A DNA stretch of 64,000 bases from positions 1 through 64,000 of the forward strand of contig NZ_BATR01000118.1 of assembly GCF_000739655.1 (NCBI RefSeq), read 5' to 3'. The stretch is from Verrucomicrobium sp. BvORR106. Its GTDB lineage: Bacteria; Verrucomicrobiota; Verrucomicrobiia; Verrucomicrobiales; Verrucomicrobiaceae. Each line of letters begins with the position of its first letter. Position 1 is the stretch's first letter. The position numbers and the translations under genes were made by a program. Below the pieces are notes generated by a model that saw nothing but the letters and a program-made list of their open reading frames with translations, made no database searches and was not told the origin of the DNA. Below, in pieces: positions 25,454 to 34,497 of the stretch.

Positions 25454-26416
25454 ATGAAACAAGTTTTGGAATTCGAAAAGCCGCTGGTCAAGGCGCGTGA
25501 AGAGCTGGAAGAGCTGCGGCGTAAACAGGCGTTGAAGAACACGGGCAAAGTCACTCTTGCCATTGCCGATCTGGAGAAGAAACTGGCAGAGCTACAGGAG
25601 GAGACTTACGCCAACCTCAGCCCCTGGCAGCGCGTGCAAATCGCGCGTCACATCCAGCGCCCGTATATGCTAGATTACGCCAGACTCTGTTTTGATGAGT
25701 TTGTCGAATTGCACGGGGACCGCCACATCGGGGATGACAATGCGATGCCTGGCGGGTTTGCCACCCTCAATGGCCAGCGCGTGATGCTGATCGGTCAACA
25801 AAAAGGCCGTGATACCAAGGAAAACTTGCTGCGTAACTTCGGCAGTGCCCACCCTGAAGGGTATCGCAAGGCCCTCCGTCTCATGCGCATGGCAGAGAAG
25901 TTCGGTCTCCCGGTCATCTGCATGATCGATACCCCGGGAGCCTTCCCTGGCATCGGGGCTGAGGAGCGCAACATTGCAGAGGCCATTGCCTTTAACCTGT
26001 TGGAGATGATGAAGATCCGCACTCCGATGGTCTCTGTGGTCATCGGTGAAGGGGGTTCCGGTGGGGCCCTGGGCATCGGCGTCACCGACCGCGTTATGAT
26101 GCTGGAAAATGCCTACTACTCGGTGATTTCACCGGAAGGTTGTGCCGCCATTCTTTGGAAGCACCGCCAGCACGCTCCGGAGGCTGCGCAGGCTCTGAAG
26201 CTAAGCGCTCCTGACCTGATGGATTTGGGGATCATTGATCAGATCGTCCCTGAGCCACACGGTGGGGCGCACCACGACCACCATGCGGTGGCGGCCTCGC
26301 TGAAGTCCGCTCTCGTTTCAGCCCTCGCGGAACTGACCCCGCTGGGTACGGAAGATCTGCTGCAGAAGCGGTACGAGAAGTTCCGCGCCTTCGGCAAGTT
26401 TACGGAAGGCGAGTAA
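25454..26416 (+). CDS. accA: Acetyl-CoA carboxylase carboxyltransferase subunit alpha
   Basis: 320 residues, full length. The N-terminal helical segment ('LEFEKPLVKAREELEELRRK') and the crotonase-fold core are as in AccA: 'PYMLDYARLCFDEFVELHGDRH', 'FGSAHPEGYRKALRLMRMAEKF', 'PVICMIDTPGAFPGIGAEE', 'VVIGEGGSGGALGIGVTDRVMMLENAYYSVISPEGCAAILW' (cited in parts). With AccD it transfers the carboxyl from carboxybiotin to acetyl-CoA, making malonyl-CoA for fatty acid synthesis. accD is not in this window. It is 28 bp downstream of the LysM gene. Confidence 0.96.
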   Translation: MKQVLEFEKPLVKAREELEELRRKQALKNTGKVTLAIADLEKKLAELQEETYANLSPWQRVQIARHIQRPYMLDYARLCFDEFVELHGDRHIGDDNAMPGGFATLNGQRVMLIGQQKGRDTKENLLRNFGSAHPEGYRKALRLMRMAEKFGLPVICMIDTPGAFPGIGAEERNIAEAIAFNLLEMMKIRTPMVSVVIGEGGSGGALGIGVTDRVMMLENAYYSVISPEGCAAILWKHRQHAPEAAQALKLSAPDLMDLGIIDQIVPEPHGGAHHDHHAVAASLKSALVSALAELTPLGTEDLLQKRYEKFRAFGKFTEGE

Positions 26417-26498
26417 TCCCTCCGGGTAAGTTGGTCGTGGGTGACGGAAACGTGACCCACGGCTTGATACGCCGTGGCGGGACGGGGTAAAGTGGAGC

Positions 26499-27644
26499 AT
26501 GGCAGAAGGGGATGGCGCAAGCTCAGGTTCAGGTTCGGTTCTGAAGGGTGAAGTCGTCTACTTTTACGCGTTTGACGTTGCTTATGAGTTTCGTCGCCCC
26601 GGCTTGACCCATCTACTCGGTCAGCCACTGGTGGCCCAGCATGTGGGGGTTTCGAAGAGGAGTCCCCGTCAGCAGTTGTTCTATCAGCCGCGCATGGCCC
26701 GGCTGGAGCCCTTGGATCTAACCATCGACGGGGGCAAGATTGTCCGCGTGGGGCGGTCGGTGAAAGTCCTCCCCATCGGAGCGATTAGTCTGACGCTGCG
26801 GGTTTCATTTGAGGTGGAGCGCCTGGAGCAACTCAGCCAATTTCACCGATCTCATTTTGCTGGCGGAGCCCTCCAACGGCATGCCAGGGAGCTGTCCGAG
26901 ACATTGCGGCAGGAACTGGGGACCGTCGCGGTCCGCCCTGTCGAGACGCTTCAGGAGGAGGAGGCCTACACCGTGTTCTGCGTGGAGTCACCTGGTGGGG
27001 CGGTGGGAGGGCAGTGGTTCAATGCGGAGGAGTGGTTTCGTGCCAACCGGAGGACCATCGCCACGCTCATCACCCAGGAAACGTCCGACCCACCGCTGTC
27101 GCACCAGGAGGCGCTGGAATCGACCAGCAAGCACCTGTCCTACTACCAGTCGGACTTGATCGTGGTGGACTGGGATGCTGCCCTCATCGTGGACCGACCG
27201 GCGGATTTCGAGGAGTCACTGTTCGTGATGGAACTGGCCAATGTTCAGCTGGAGGAGTTGGAAGCCTATGACCAGCTCATTGACACCGCACTGGAACGTT
27301 CCTACGCGGACTTGCAGCGTCCGCCCCGGATCCGCGATCACAAGAGGCTCCTGCCTCATCTGAGGGAGGTTCGCATCGATCTGGCCCGATTCAGTGATGA
27401 GCTTTCCAACATCACGAAGTTCTTTGGTGACTGGCACCTGGCGCGTCTCTATGACACGGTTTCCCGGCGCTTCCACCTGCCAGACTGGCACCGTAGCATT
27501 GATGAGAAGCTGAAGACGCTGGACGACCTGTATGAGATGCTAAAACAGGAGCAGAATCACCGCATCATGCTGGTGCTGGAGGCCTCCATCGTGCTGATGT
27601 TTGTGATCGATATCGTGCTGCTCCTGGCAGAGCTCGCCAAGTAG
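26499..27644 (+). CDS. DUF155/RMD1-family-like membrane-anchored protein
   Basis: 381 residues. The C-terminal third matches the RMD1/DUF155 plan: a long helical region ('LREVRIDLARFSDELSNITK', 'DWHLARLYDTVSRRFHLPDW'), 'LKTLDDLYEMLKQEQNHRIM', then a single C-terminal membrane span ('LEASIVLMFVIDIVLLLAEL'). In yeast, RMD1 relatives are organelle proteins; in bacteria the role is unknown. The N-terminal half starts with a Ser/Gly-rich stretch and a beta-rich domain ('VVYFYAFDVAYEFRRPG'). There is no obvious operon partner. Confidence 0.72.
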   Translation: MAEGDGASSGSGSVLKGEVVYFYAFDVAYEFRRPGLTHLLGQPLVAQHVGVSKRSPRQQLFYQPRMARLEPLDLTIDGGKIVRVGRSVKVLPIGAISLTLRVSFEVERLEQLSQFHRSHFAGGALQRHARELSETLRQELGTVAVRPVETLQEEEAYTVFCVESPGGAVGGQWFNAEEWFRANRRTIATLITQETSDPPLSHQEALESTSKHLSYYQSDLIVVDWDAALIVDRPADFEESLFVMELANVQLEELEAYDQLIDTALERSYADLQRPPRIRDHKRLLPHLREVRIDLARFSDELSNITKFFGDWHLARLYDTVSRRFHLPDWHRSIDEKLKTLDDLYEMLKQEQNHRIMLVLEASIVLMFVIDIVLLLAELAK

Positions 27645-27744
27645 GGGCCGCAGGCGGGGATCTGGCGCTCGGGAGCCGGGAAACGTATGCTCGTTGAATG
27701 CACAACCTGCTCGCATTTTCCCGCTCCGTACGTAACGTCACTGG

Positions 27745-29130
27745 ATGCGCCCCCGCAGTTCCATTTTTGGTGCCTCACTAGATCGTTCTCTGCCTTGGCT
27801 GAAGCAGCTGGCAGTGGCGGTACTGTGCCTTTGCGTCCTGACCTCATGCCTGGAAAAGCTCAAGGAATTCCTCCCCAAGCCGCCTCCACCCGCGCCTCCA
27901 CCTCCAGTGGAAGCTCCGCTCACGGCTGAGGAGGAGAAGCTTCAGCAGGCGCTGGAGAACGGAAAGATGTTTTCGGCGGATGGCAGCGAGATCGAGGTGC
28001 CCAAGGCTGAGCTGTTTGAGCTGAACAAGTCCGCGCTGGTGTCGATCATGTGTTACCATGACTTTGCGGAGAAACCTTCCCGCAGCGACATGGTGATCAC
28101 GGCCACCACCTTCCGCACGCAGATGCAGGCGCTGAAGGACGCGAAGATACCGGTGATTCCCCTGGCCGATGTGCTGGCTTGGAAAAAGGGGGAGAAGAAT
28201 ATTCCGGAAGAGTCCGTGGTCATCACCATGGATGACGGCTGGCTGGGGGTGCATGAGTATTGCTTTCCGATTCTGAAAGAGTTCAACTACCCGTTCACGG
28301 TGTATCTCTACAAAAACTACGTGAACCGCGGCGGACGCTCTCTGACGCTCGACCAGATTCGCGAGATGATGAAGTATGGGGCCGAGCTGGGCAGCCACAG
28401 TGTTTCCCACCAAGCGCTCACCGCCCGGCACGGGAAGACGGATGAGCAGTACCGCAAGTGGCTGGAGGTTGAGATCGTCGAATCCAAGAAGTTCCTGGAG
28501 GAGACCTTCGGCGTCCCATGCCGAACCTTTGCCTATCCTTATGGCAACAAGTCAGACGAGATCGCCCAGATGTGTCTGGATGCTGGCTATGAAGCCGCGG
28601 TCACGGTGAACCCGCAGAAAACGACTTGGGACACCCCCAACGGCAAGCTGCCCCGCTTCGTGCAGATCGGCGACAAGGATGTGAACTTCCGCCTGGCCAC
28701 TAACTTCCGCGGGGGCGGCGGCAACATCGCGGACAGCAAGTTTCTTAGAACCGATGAAGTGGACGAGCACGGCAACAAGCTTGTCACGCTCCGTCCCGAG
28801 CCTGGGACGACCATTACGGATCGCCGGCCATTGATCGAGGCCAACCTCGCCCGGGTGGGGCCGGTGCTGCCGGAGAGTCTTGCACTTCGCGTCAGCGGCT
28901 TCGGTCTGGTTCCTGTGGAGTTCGATCCTACAACGCAGACGGTCCGCTTCCGCGTACCGCAGATGCTGCGCCTGGAGGAATGTACCGCGCAGCTCTCCTT
29001 CCGTCGCGCCACCGCAGACAAGGCGGAGGTTCTTAGTTGGAAGTTCAAGGTCGACCAGGCCACTGCCTACCAGCCCACCGCCGGCTCCGCCGCTGCCACA
29101 ACACCTCCTCCTCCAGCGCCCAAAGCTTAG
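27745..29130 (+). CDS. Polysaccharide deacetylase (NodB-type) lipoprotein
   Basis: 461 residues. The N-terminus has a lipoprotein signal with lipobox ending at Cys35 ('CVLTSC'), followed by a proline-rich linker. The NodB homology domain shows the catalytic/metal Asp pair in 'VITMDDGW' (D163, D164), the metal-binding HSVSH at 218-222 and 'TFAYPYGNKSDEI'. It would remove N- or O-acetyl groups from a glycan at the cell surface or periplasm. The C-terminal ~150 residues form an additional beta-rich domain. It sits 55 bp upstream of ffh, an arrangement that may simply be adjacency. Confidence 0.9.
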   Translation: MRPRSSIFGASLDRSLPWLKQLAVAVLCLCVLTSCLEKLKEFLPKPPPPAPPPPVEAPLTAEEEKLQQALENGKMFSADGSEIEVPKAELFELNKSALVSIMCYHDFAEKPSRSDMVITATTFRTQMQALKDAKIPVIPLADVLAWKKGEKNIPEESVVITMDDGWLGVHEYCFPILKEFNYPFTVYLYKNYVNRGGRSLTLDQIREMMKYGAELGSHSVSHQALTARHGKTDEQYRKWLEVEIVESKKFLEETFGVPCRTFAYPYGNKSDEIAQMCLDAGYEAAVTVNPQKTTWDTPNGKLPRFVQIGDKDVNFRLATNFRGGGGNIADSKFLRTDEVDEHGNKLVTLRPEPGTTITDRRPLIEANLARVGPVLPESLALRVSGFGLVPVEFDPTTQTVRFRVPQMLRLEECTAQLSFRRATADKAEVLSWKFKVDQATAYQPTAGSAAATTPPPPAPKA

Positions 29131-29185
29131 TTTCCCACCGCGGCGCACTCCCGACTGTTCCAATTTCATCTCCTTTTCAACTGCC

Positions 29186-30637
29186 ATGTTCGACGCTCTC
29201 CAGGAAAAACTCGAAGGTGCTTTCAAGAAGCTCCGCGGTCACAGCAAGATCAGTGAATCCAACATCAGCGATGCGCTGCGTGAGATTCGAATGGGGTTGC
29301 TGGAGGCAGATGTGGACTTCAAGGTCGCCAAGGACTTGGTTGAAAACGTCAAAACCAAGGCACTGGGCGAGGAAGTGCTGCGGACCGTCTCACCCAGCCA
29401 GCAGATCGTTAAGATCTTTCACGACGAACTGGTCGTCTTGCTGGGGGAAGGCACTGCCACCCTCGATCTGAACCCTCCCCAGCGCCTGCTTATTGCCGGT
29501 CTCAACGGAGCGGGTAAAACCACCACCTCGGGCAAGCTTGCAGCCCATCTGAAGAAGCAGGGCAAGAAGCCGCTGCTGATCGCCTGTGACGTCTTCAGAC
29601 CTGCTGCGGTGAAGCAACTCGTCGTGTTGGGGGAGAGCATCGGGGTACCGGTGTTCCAGCCAGAAGAAGGGGAGAAAGACGCGGTTCGTGCAGCAAAACA
29701 AGGACTTGAGTGGGTGGAGAAGCAGGGGGGCGGTATTGCCATCTTCGACACCGCTGGTCGTCAGGAAGTGGACGAAGGCCTGCTGGAAGAGCTCATCAAG
29801 ATCAAGAATGTCGTGCAACCTCGTGAGGTGCTGCTCGTCGCGGACGCCGCCACCGGGCAACAGGCCGTGAGCGTAGCCAAGACCTTCAACGACGCGATCG
29901 GTATTACCGGGCTGGTGATGACGAAGCTGGACGGTGACGCGCGTGGGGGTGCCTTGCTCTCCATGAAGCAGGTCACGGGATGTCCGGTGAAGTTCGTGGG
30001 CATGGGGGAGAAGATCGAGCAGCTCGAAGTCTTCCACCCCGACCGCATGGCTCAGCGCATCCTGGGGATGGGGGATGTGGTCTCGCTCGTGGAGAAGGCC
30101 GCAGATGCCATCAACGAAGAAGACGCCATGCGCATCGCCAAGCGTGTGCAGGAGGCGAAGTTCGACTTCACTGACTTCTTGGGTCAGATGAAGTTCATGC
30201 GCAAATTGGGTCCCTTGGAATCCATTCTCGGTATGCTGCCGGGCATGGGGGCGCTGAAGGGCCTGAATGTGGAGGAGAAGCGGATGAAGCACGTGGAAGC
30301 CATCATCCTGAGCATGACTCTCAAGGAGCGCGCCAAGCCAGAGCTGCTCAACGGCAGCCGTCGCAAGCGCATTGCCAATGGCAGTGGTCGGCCTGTGGTG
30401 GAGGTGAACCAGTTGCTCAAGCAGTTCGAGATGATGCGCAAGCTCATGCGGAACAAGGGCATGATGAAGGGTCTCATGGGGAGCATGATGGGCGGAGGCG
30501 GCGGGGCTGGTGGCATGCCAGATCTTAGCAGCCTCGGCGGGATGGGAGGGATGGGCGGCATGCCTCCGGGCTTCGGTGGCGGTGGCAAAGGGGGAATGCC
30601 CAAAATGAGCAAGCGGCCCAAGGGCTTCAAATTTTAG
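29186..30637 (+). CDS. ffh: Signal recognition particle GTPase Ffh (SRP54)
   Basis: 483 residues from ATG 29186 ('MFDALQEKLEGAFKKLRG'); the open frame further upstream overlaps the deacetylase gene and is not real. The N domain is followed by the G domain with P-loop 'GLNGAGKTTTSGKL', 'CDVFRPAAVKQL', 'IFDTAGRQEVDEGLLEEL', 'MTKLDGDARGGALLSM', and then the M domain with 'LGPLESILGMLPGMG' and the Met/Gly-rich C-terminal tail. Ffh with 4.5S RNA brings ribosomes making membrane proteins to FtsY. No SRP RNA gene was found in the window. Confidence 0.96.
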   Translation: MFDALQEKLEGAFKKLRGHSKISESNISDALREIRMGLLEADVDFKVAKDLVENVKTKALGEEVLRTVSPSQQIVKIFHDELVVLLGEGTATLDLNPPQRLLIAGLNGAGKTTTSGKLAAHLKKQGKKPLLIACDVFRPAAVKQLVVLGESIGVPVFQPEEGEKDAVRAAKQGLEWVEKQGGGIAIFDTAGRQEVDEGLLEELIKIKNVVQPREVLLVADAATGQQAVSVAKTFNDAIGITGLVMTKLDGDARGGALLSMKQVTGCPVKFVGMGEKIEQLEVFHPDRMAQRILGMGDVVSLVEKAADAINEEDAMRIAKRVQEAKFDFTDFLGQMKFMRKLGPLESILGMLPGMGALKGLNVEEKRMKHVEAIILSMTLKERAKPELLNGSRRKRIANGSGRPVVEVNQLLKQFEMMRKLMRNKGMMKGLMGSMMGGGGGAGGMPDLSSLGGMGGMGGMPPGFGGGGKGGMPKMSKRPKGFKF

Positions 30638-30670
30638 ACCCGGAAGCAGTCCCGCTCGGTTGACAGGGTA

Positions 30671-30832
30671 CAAGAGCCTTCCCGGCTCTTGGGCGCTGGG
30701 TCATTGGGGGAACAAGAACCGAGACGGTTCTTCTACAGTGGCGGCGAGGTCATCCCGACAGGTCGGGGTTACCTAGCAGTGACTGTCGCCTCCAGGCGAT
30801 GGGAGCATCCCGGAAACAAGCTTTCCGAGGAT
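30671..30832. repeat. Cluster of five short inverted repeats between convergent genes
   Basis: Five different hairpins lie in about 160 bp: CAAGAGCC/GGCTCTTG (30671-30691), AAGAACCG/CGGTTCTT (30714-30732), CCCGA/TCGGG (30754-30767), TCGCC/GGCGA (30786-30799) and ATCCCGGAAA/TTTCCG..GGAT (30807-30832). They are unlike each other, so this is not a tandem repeat. None has a T run. They separate ffh from a convergent gene and may act as terminators or mRNA ends, or form a structured RNA. Confidence 0.65.
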
Positions 30833-30834
30833 CG

Positions 30835-31272
30835 CTAAGGGCCCTTCTTCTCGTCTTTTGCGCCTGCTTCTGGGGGCGGCACGAGGGGCGTGACCTCGGC
30901 AGTCGGGTTGGCCATGTCCCAGATTTTTAGCTCGATGGGGCGTGCCATCAGAGGCTTGATCTTCTCATCCATGATGAGGGTGTACTCCTTCAGCGCGGCA
31001 TCCAGTTGAGCACGGGTCACGGGCGCATCCACAGGGATGCCCGCAGTTGGTCCCTTTTTGAAGTCCTCCTTGAGCGCGAAAATCTGGTCGTCCAGAAAGG
31101 ACGCAGTTCGCGTGGTCTCCTCAAGCTTCTTGCGCGTGTCTTCCAGTTCCTGACGCAGTTTTTCCAGGGCATGTTCCTGATGCACCACGCGTGATTCCAC
31201 GGTCAGCGTCAAATACCCAACCGCCAGCGCGATGAGCACGCTGAGGATGGCCGGAATGTGGTTCATGCTCAT
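30835..31272 (-). CDS. Membrane-anchored coiled-coil protein, uncharacterised
   Basis: About 145 residues from ATG 31272; a longer frame to 31344 has no membrane or ribosome-binding support. An N-terminal span ('IPAILSVLIALAVGYLTLTV') is followed by a coiled-coil ('HALEKLRQELEDTRKKLEET') and a Pro/Glu-rich C-terminus. It resembles small divisome-type or stalk proteins in plan only. Function unknown. Confidence 0.6.
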   Translation of the reverse strand: MSMNHIPAILSVLIALAVGYLTLTVESRVVHQEHALEKLRQELEDTRKKLEETTRTASFLDDQIFALKEDFKKGPTAGIPVDAPVTRAQLDAALKEYTLIMDEKIKPLMARPIELKIWDMANPTAEVTPLVPPPEAGAKDEKKGP

Positions 31273-31455
31273 GCGTTTTCGATCCCAGGGAAGCGAAGAC
31301 AGGTGCGACGGACACAAGACGATCGTCCGAACAGAATCCCGCAAGGGCGCCCGGAAGGTCGATTCTTAAACACCATAACACTCAATACGATCCCGTCGAG
31401 AAGCTTGCGCGTAGGAGGCCCGTGAAATGGCATTTCCCTGTCGGGTTGTCGTCCG

Positions 31456-31743
31456 TCAAGCTTGGGGGCTTGGCCTCGGGAAGCCCGAGACAGGACCGGG
31501 CGGCAAAACGAACGTTCCGCATCGGGGGCAGAGAAAGCACGAAGGCGTCTGGGTGTAGTCGAGGACTTTGACGTCCTTGGTTCGAGGTGCTTCGGGATTT
31601 TCCCGACGTGGTTTGAAGTAGAGGTGCTGGTAGCCATAGCCGAACAGGAGAAAGCCCAAGCCCGTGGAGTGAATGTCCGCTTTGCCCAAGGTCATCTTTT
31701 CCCCACAACAGGGGCAGGGGAGCGGGTGGGGAGCAGTTGGCAT
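31456..31743 (-). CDS. Small zinc-ribbon protein (DUF6487-like)
   Basis: 95 residues with two CxxC knuckles, 'CPCCGEKM' near the N-terminus and 'CPRCGTF' near the C-terminus, separated by a short beta segment containing 'YGYQHLYFKPRR'. This is the layout of small zinc-ribbon proteins of the PF20097 (DUF6487) kind. It probably binds one zinc. Role unknown. Confidence 0.65.
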   Translation of the reverse strand: MPTAPHPLPCPCCGEKMTLGKADIHSTGLGFLLFGYGYQHLYFKPRRENPEAPRTKDVKVLDYTQTPSCFLCPRCGTFVLPPGPVSGFPRPSPQA

Positions 31744-31872
31744 GGAGCAAAAACGCAGCCTCAGGCGAAGATCTCACGAGCGTCCTGTTGCTCTTTGCCG
31801 AAGTGCCCTTTGCTTCGATTCGAGAACAAGGTATTCTAGTAGGGTCAAAATTTCAGCAACCAAGCAATCCCT

Positions 31873-31971
31873 ATGAAATCCAACGACGCCAGAAAAGAGA
31901 AGAAGAAGGCCCCAAGCAAAACTCCCAAGGAGAAGAAGCTCGCCAAGGCCGAGAAGAAGAAGAACAAGTAG
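31873..31971 (+). CDS. Very small lysine-rich protein (32 residues)
   Basis: ATG 31873 to TAG 31971. About half of the residues are lysine ('KEKKKAPSKTPKEKKLAKAE'), with few hydrophobic residues. I see no clear ribosome binding site. The composition recalls short histone-like or ribosome-associated tails, but the product may not exist. It is recorded because it is too short for most gene finders and its codon composition is consistently Lys-AAG. Confidence 0.35.
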   Translation: MKSNDARKEKKKAPSKTPKEKKLAKAEKKKNK

Positions 31972-32029
31972 TCCGTCTACGAGCGAGAGGTGGCAGTCAG
32001 CGTGGGCCGGAAGGTTCCACCTCATTGAG

Positions 32030-32446
32030 TCATGGAAAAGCGTACTCAGGCGTTCGATGCTCCTGAGGTGCCGCCAGACTGCGTTTTGGACTGCCATCTC
32101 CGATCGAAAAGCTGTTGTGCTTGCGATCCAGTTCAGCTTGCCAGACACCGCGCTCCGTCACCGTGATGACGTCTGAGGTGGGGTCATAGGTCATGACGAC
32201 ATTCCGCCAACGGGTCGCTTGGTGGTCAATGTAGCACCAGCCCCAAGGTCCGCCTGCCGAGCGCATGTAGAAAGCGACGGTGTAGGGCTCTGCACTCCAG
32301 TTGCATCTTTGAGTGACCATGTACTCGGAGCCGTCTGGCAGCCGCATAGAGGCGGCCACTCCGCTGCCTCCCGGCTGTAGGACGATAAGAAGGGTCGCCA
32401 GGGCGAGTGTGGCCAAGACACCGAAGAGAAGAGCAACAGTTCTCAT
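32030..32446 (-). CDS. Uncharacterised exported protein
   Basis: 138 residues with an N-terminal signal anchor ('VALLFGVLATLALATLLIVL') and a small periplasmic domain that is rich in aromatics ('WSAEPYTVAFYMRSAGGPWGWCYID'). No known family recognised. It is separated by about 160 bp from the TonB-receptor gene on the same strand, with a terminator in between. Confidence 0.65.
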   Translation of the reverse strand: MRTVALLFGVLATLALATLLIVLQPGGSGVAASMRLPDGSEYMVTQRCNWSAEPYTVAFYMRSAGGPWGWCYIDHQATRWRNVVMTYDPTSDVITVTERGVWQAELDRKHNSFSIGDGSPKRSLAAPQEHRTPEYAFP

Positions 32447-32547
32447 GATGGTTCTCCAACCGATGATCGAAGTCTGACTCAGTGTGTGGTGTCCGAACTC
32501 TCTTCCCCTTCACACGGATAGCAAGTGTGACTTGTGTTTCCATAAGC

Positions 32548-32575
32548 AAAAAAGGATGCGGACTGGTCCGCATCC
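32548..32575 (-). terminator. Rho-independent terminator of the TonB receptor gene
   Basis: On the minus strand, GGATGCGGAC / GTCCGCATCC is followed immediately by TTTTTT, 34 bases past the stop at 32609. Confidence 0.88.
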
Positions 32576-32608
32576 CCTTGGGATGATTTATCCAAATGTC
32601 GATTGGGG

Positions 32609-34452
32609 CTAGAACTTCACCTCCACACCGAAGGTGACAATCCGAGGCGCACCGGGCTGAACAATGTCAGCGAAGCCCTGGGTGGCCAGATAGTAAGTTT
32701 CATCCGTGACGTTCTGGCAGGTGAGTTTGAAGTTCCAGTTGCGCCACTGGTAGTACAAGCCGGCGTCAAACCGCCAGTAGTCGGGAAGGGCAAAGCTGTT
32801 GGTGGCGTCGCCAGCGCGTTCCCCCACATAGATGACCCCCGCGCCCAGGCTGAGCCCCTTAAGGAGCCAGCGGCTCGTGTCGTAACGGAGGCGCAGCCCC
32901 GCCTGGGTATTGGGAACGTTGTAGAACTCCTTGCCCTTCGTGAGAGGATCCAGGGTCTCGGTGATCTCGGAATCCATGAAGGCAATGCCACCCTGGATGT
33001 CGAGATCTTCCGTAATCTTGCCTGTCATCTCATACTCAAGCCCACGGACACGAACCGTGCCCAGAGGAACAACGAAGGTGAAGGTGGGATCCGTCGGGTC
33101 GGATTCTAACAGGTTCTTGCGTTCGGTTTCATACACTGAGAGGGACGCCTGCAGTCGGTTGTTGAAGAAGCTTCCCTTCAGACCGGCTTCAAAACTGGTG
33201 GCTTCCAGGGCATCCGGGAAACTGCCGTTCGACAGGAGGCCAGACTGGGGCTGGAAGGAGTTGCTGTATCCCGCGAAGAGGGAAACGTTGCTGAGCACAT
33301 CCACCACGGCACCGGCGCGCCAGGAGAGATTCTGATCAGAGAAACCTTCTACAGGGTCCAGGGGGCTGGTGCGTACGTTGCGAGTGAACGCGATATCATC
33401 TTCATACCAGTCGTAGCGGACCCCGCCAAGCAGATGAACCCGCTCACTGATGTCCAGCTTGTGCTGATAGTACACGCCGTACTCTTCCAGCTCTTCTGAA
33501 AGGCGGAAATCCCGTGCGCCTGCCGGGATGGAGGTTGGATCTGAAGGATCTGCCGGCGGCCGCTTGATCGGCGGCAGACCGTAAACGGGATGTCTGAAAT
33601 CAATGGGTCGCAAATCAAAGCCGTCTTGGGAAAGAGTCTCGGTGTAGGTGATGAGATAGTTGAATCCCAGCAACCCATGGTGTTTCACCGGTCCGGTGTC
33701 GAACTCAAGCAGCAATTCCGGCTTCACACCGTAGGAGGAGGCGCTGCCATCGATGAACTGGCCAGGCCCAGGTCTGTTGGCGTGGCGGCAAGGGCAATTG
33801 ATTTGCCGTCTGGACTGGTCGCAGCAGGGGGTGCGGCGTCGGTGGGACGCCAGAGCGGGCCTGTGGCATCCAGATAGCCGCCGTAGTAGTCGTAGATTCC
33901 TATCTCACTGCCAAGAGTCAGTGATGGAGTGTACTGGGGCTTCTTGGTCACGTAGTTGACAAAGCCACCTGGATCTCCAGCACCAAATTCCACTCCGCCC
34001 GGACCTTTGAAGATTTCGACGCGTTCGATGTTGTTGAACTCCCGAGATGCCTGCAACGCCAGGCGATTGCGCATGCCGTTGACGTAGCTCTGATAGATGA
34101 AATCAAAGCCGCGGATGTTCAGCAGATCCCCGGTGCCGCCACTGTCCTCGGAGGCATTCACGCCCGGAACATAGCCAACCAGATCCCGCACTCTGCGCAC
34201 AGAGGTGTCCTCAAGAAACTGGCTGGAGATGGTGTTGACCGTGTAAGGCAACTCCCGAACCGGGGCGGTGAGACCTCCCACCGTGGTGGCGGGAGGTGGA
34301 CCATAGGGAGTCTGCACAGAAGGCGCCGTGACCACCACCTCGGGAAGAGTGGTGCTGGAGGCGGGGGCAGGGGCAGGCTGTTGCGCGGAAGAGGCTGAGG
34401 CGACAGCCAGAGACAGAAGCAATGGGAGCTTTGCTTTGTTGGACTTTTGCAT
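32609..34452 (-). pseudogene. TonB-dependent siderophore-type receptor, broken
   Basis: Two reading frames together make one receptor. The first (34452-33724) has a signal peptide, and a full plug domain ('RELPYTVNTISSQFLEDTSV', 'LLNIRGFDFIYQSYVNG', 'RVEIFKGPGGVEFGAGDPGG'). The second (to 32609) continues with barrel strands and the typical C-terminus ending in Phe ('GAPRIVTFGVEVKF'). The joined frame 'NRPGPGQFIDGSASSYGVKP' shows that coding continues across the switch near 33775, and the total length fits one missing base. In addition the early barrel strands after 'DATGPLW' appear to be missing, because about 614 joined residues is short for the family (about 700+). Such receptors import ferric siderophores. 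The lesion may be real decay or sequence error. Confidence 0.85.
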
Positions 34453-34497
34453 TTTGGCAGGTTGGGTTGGTGTGAGGTTGAAATTTGAGATCCAGTC

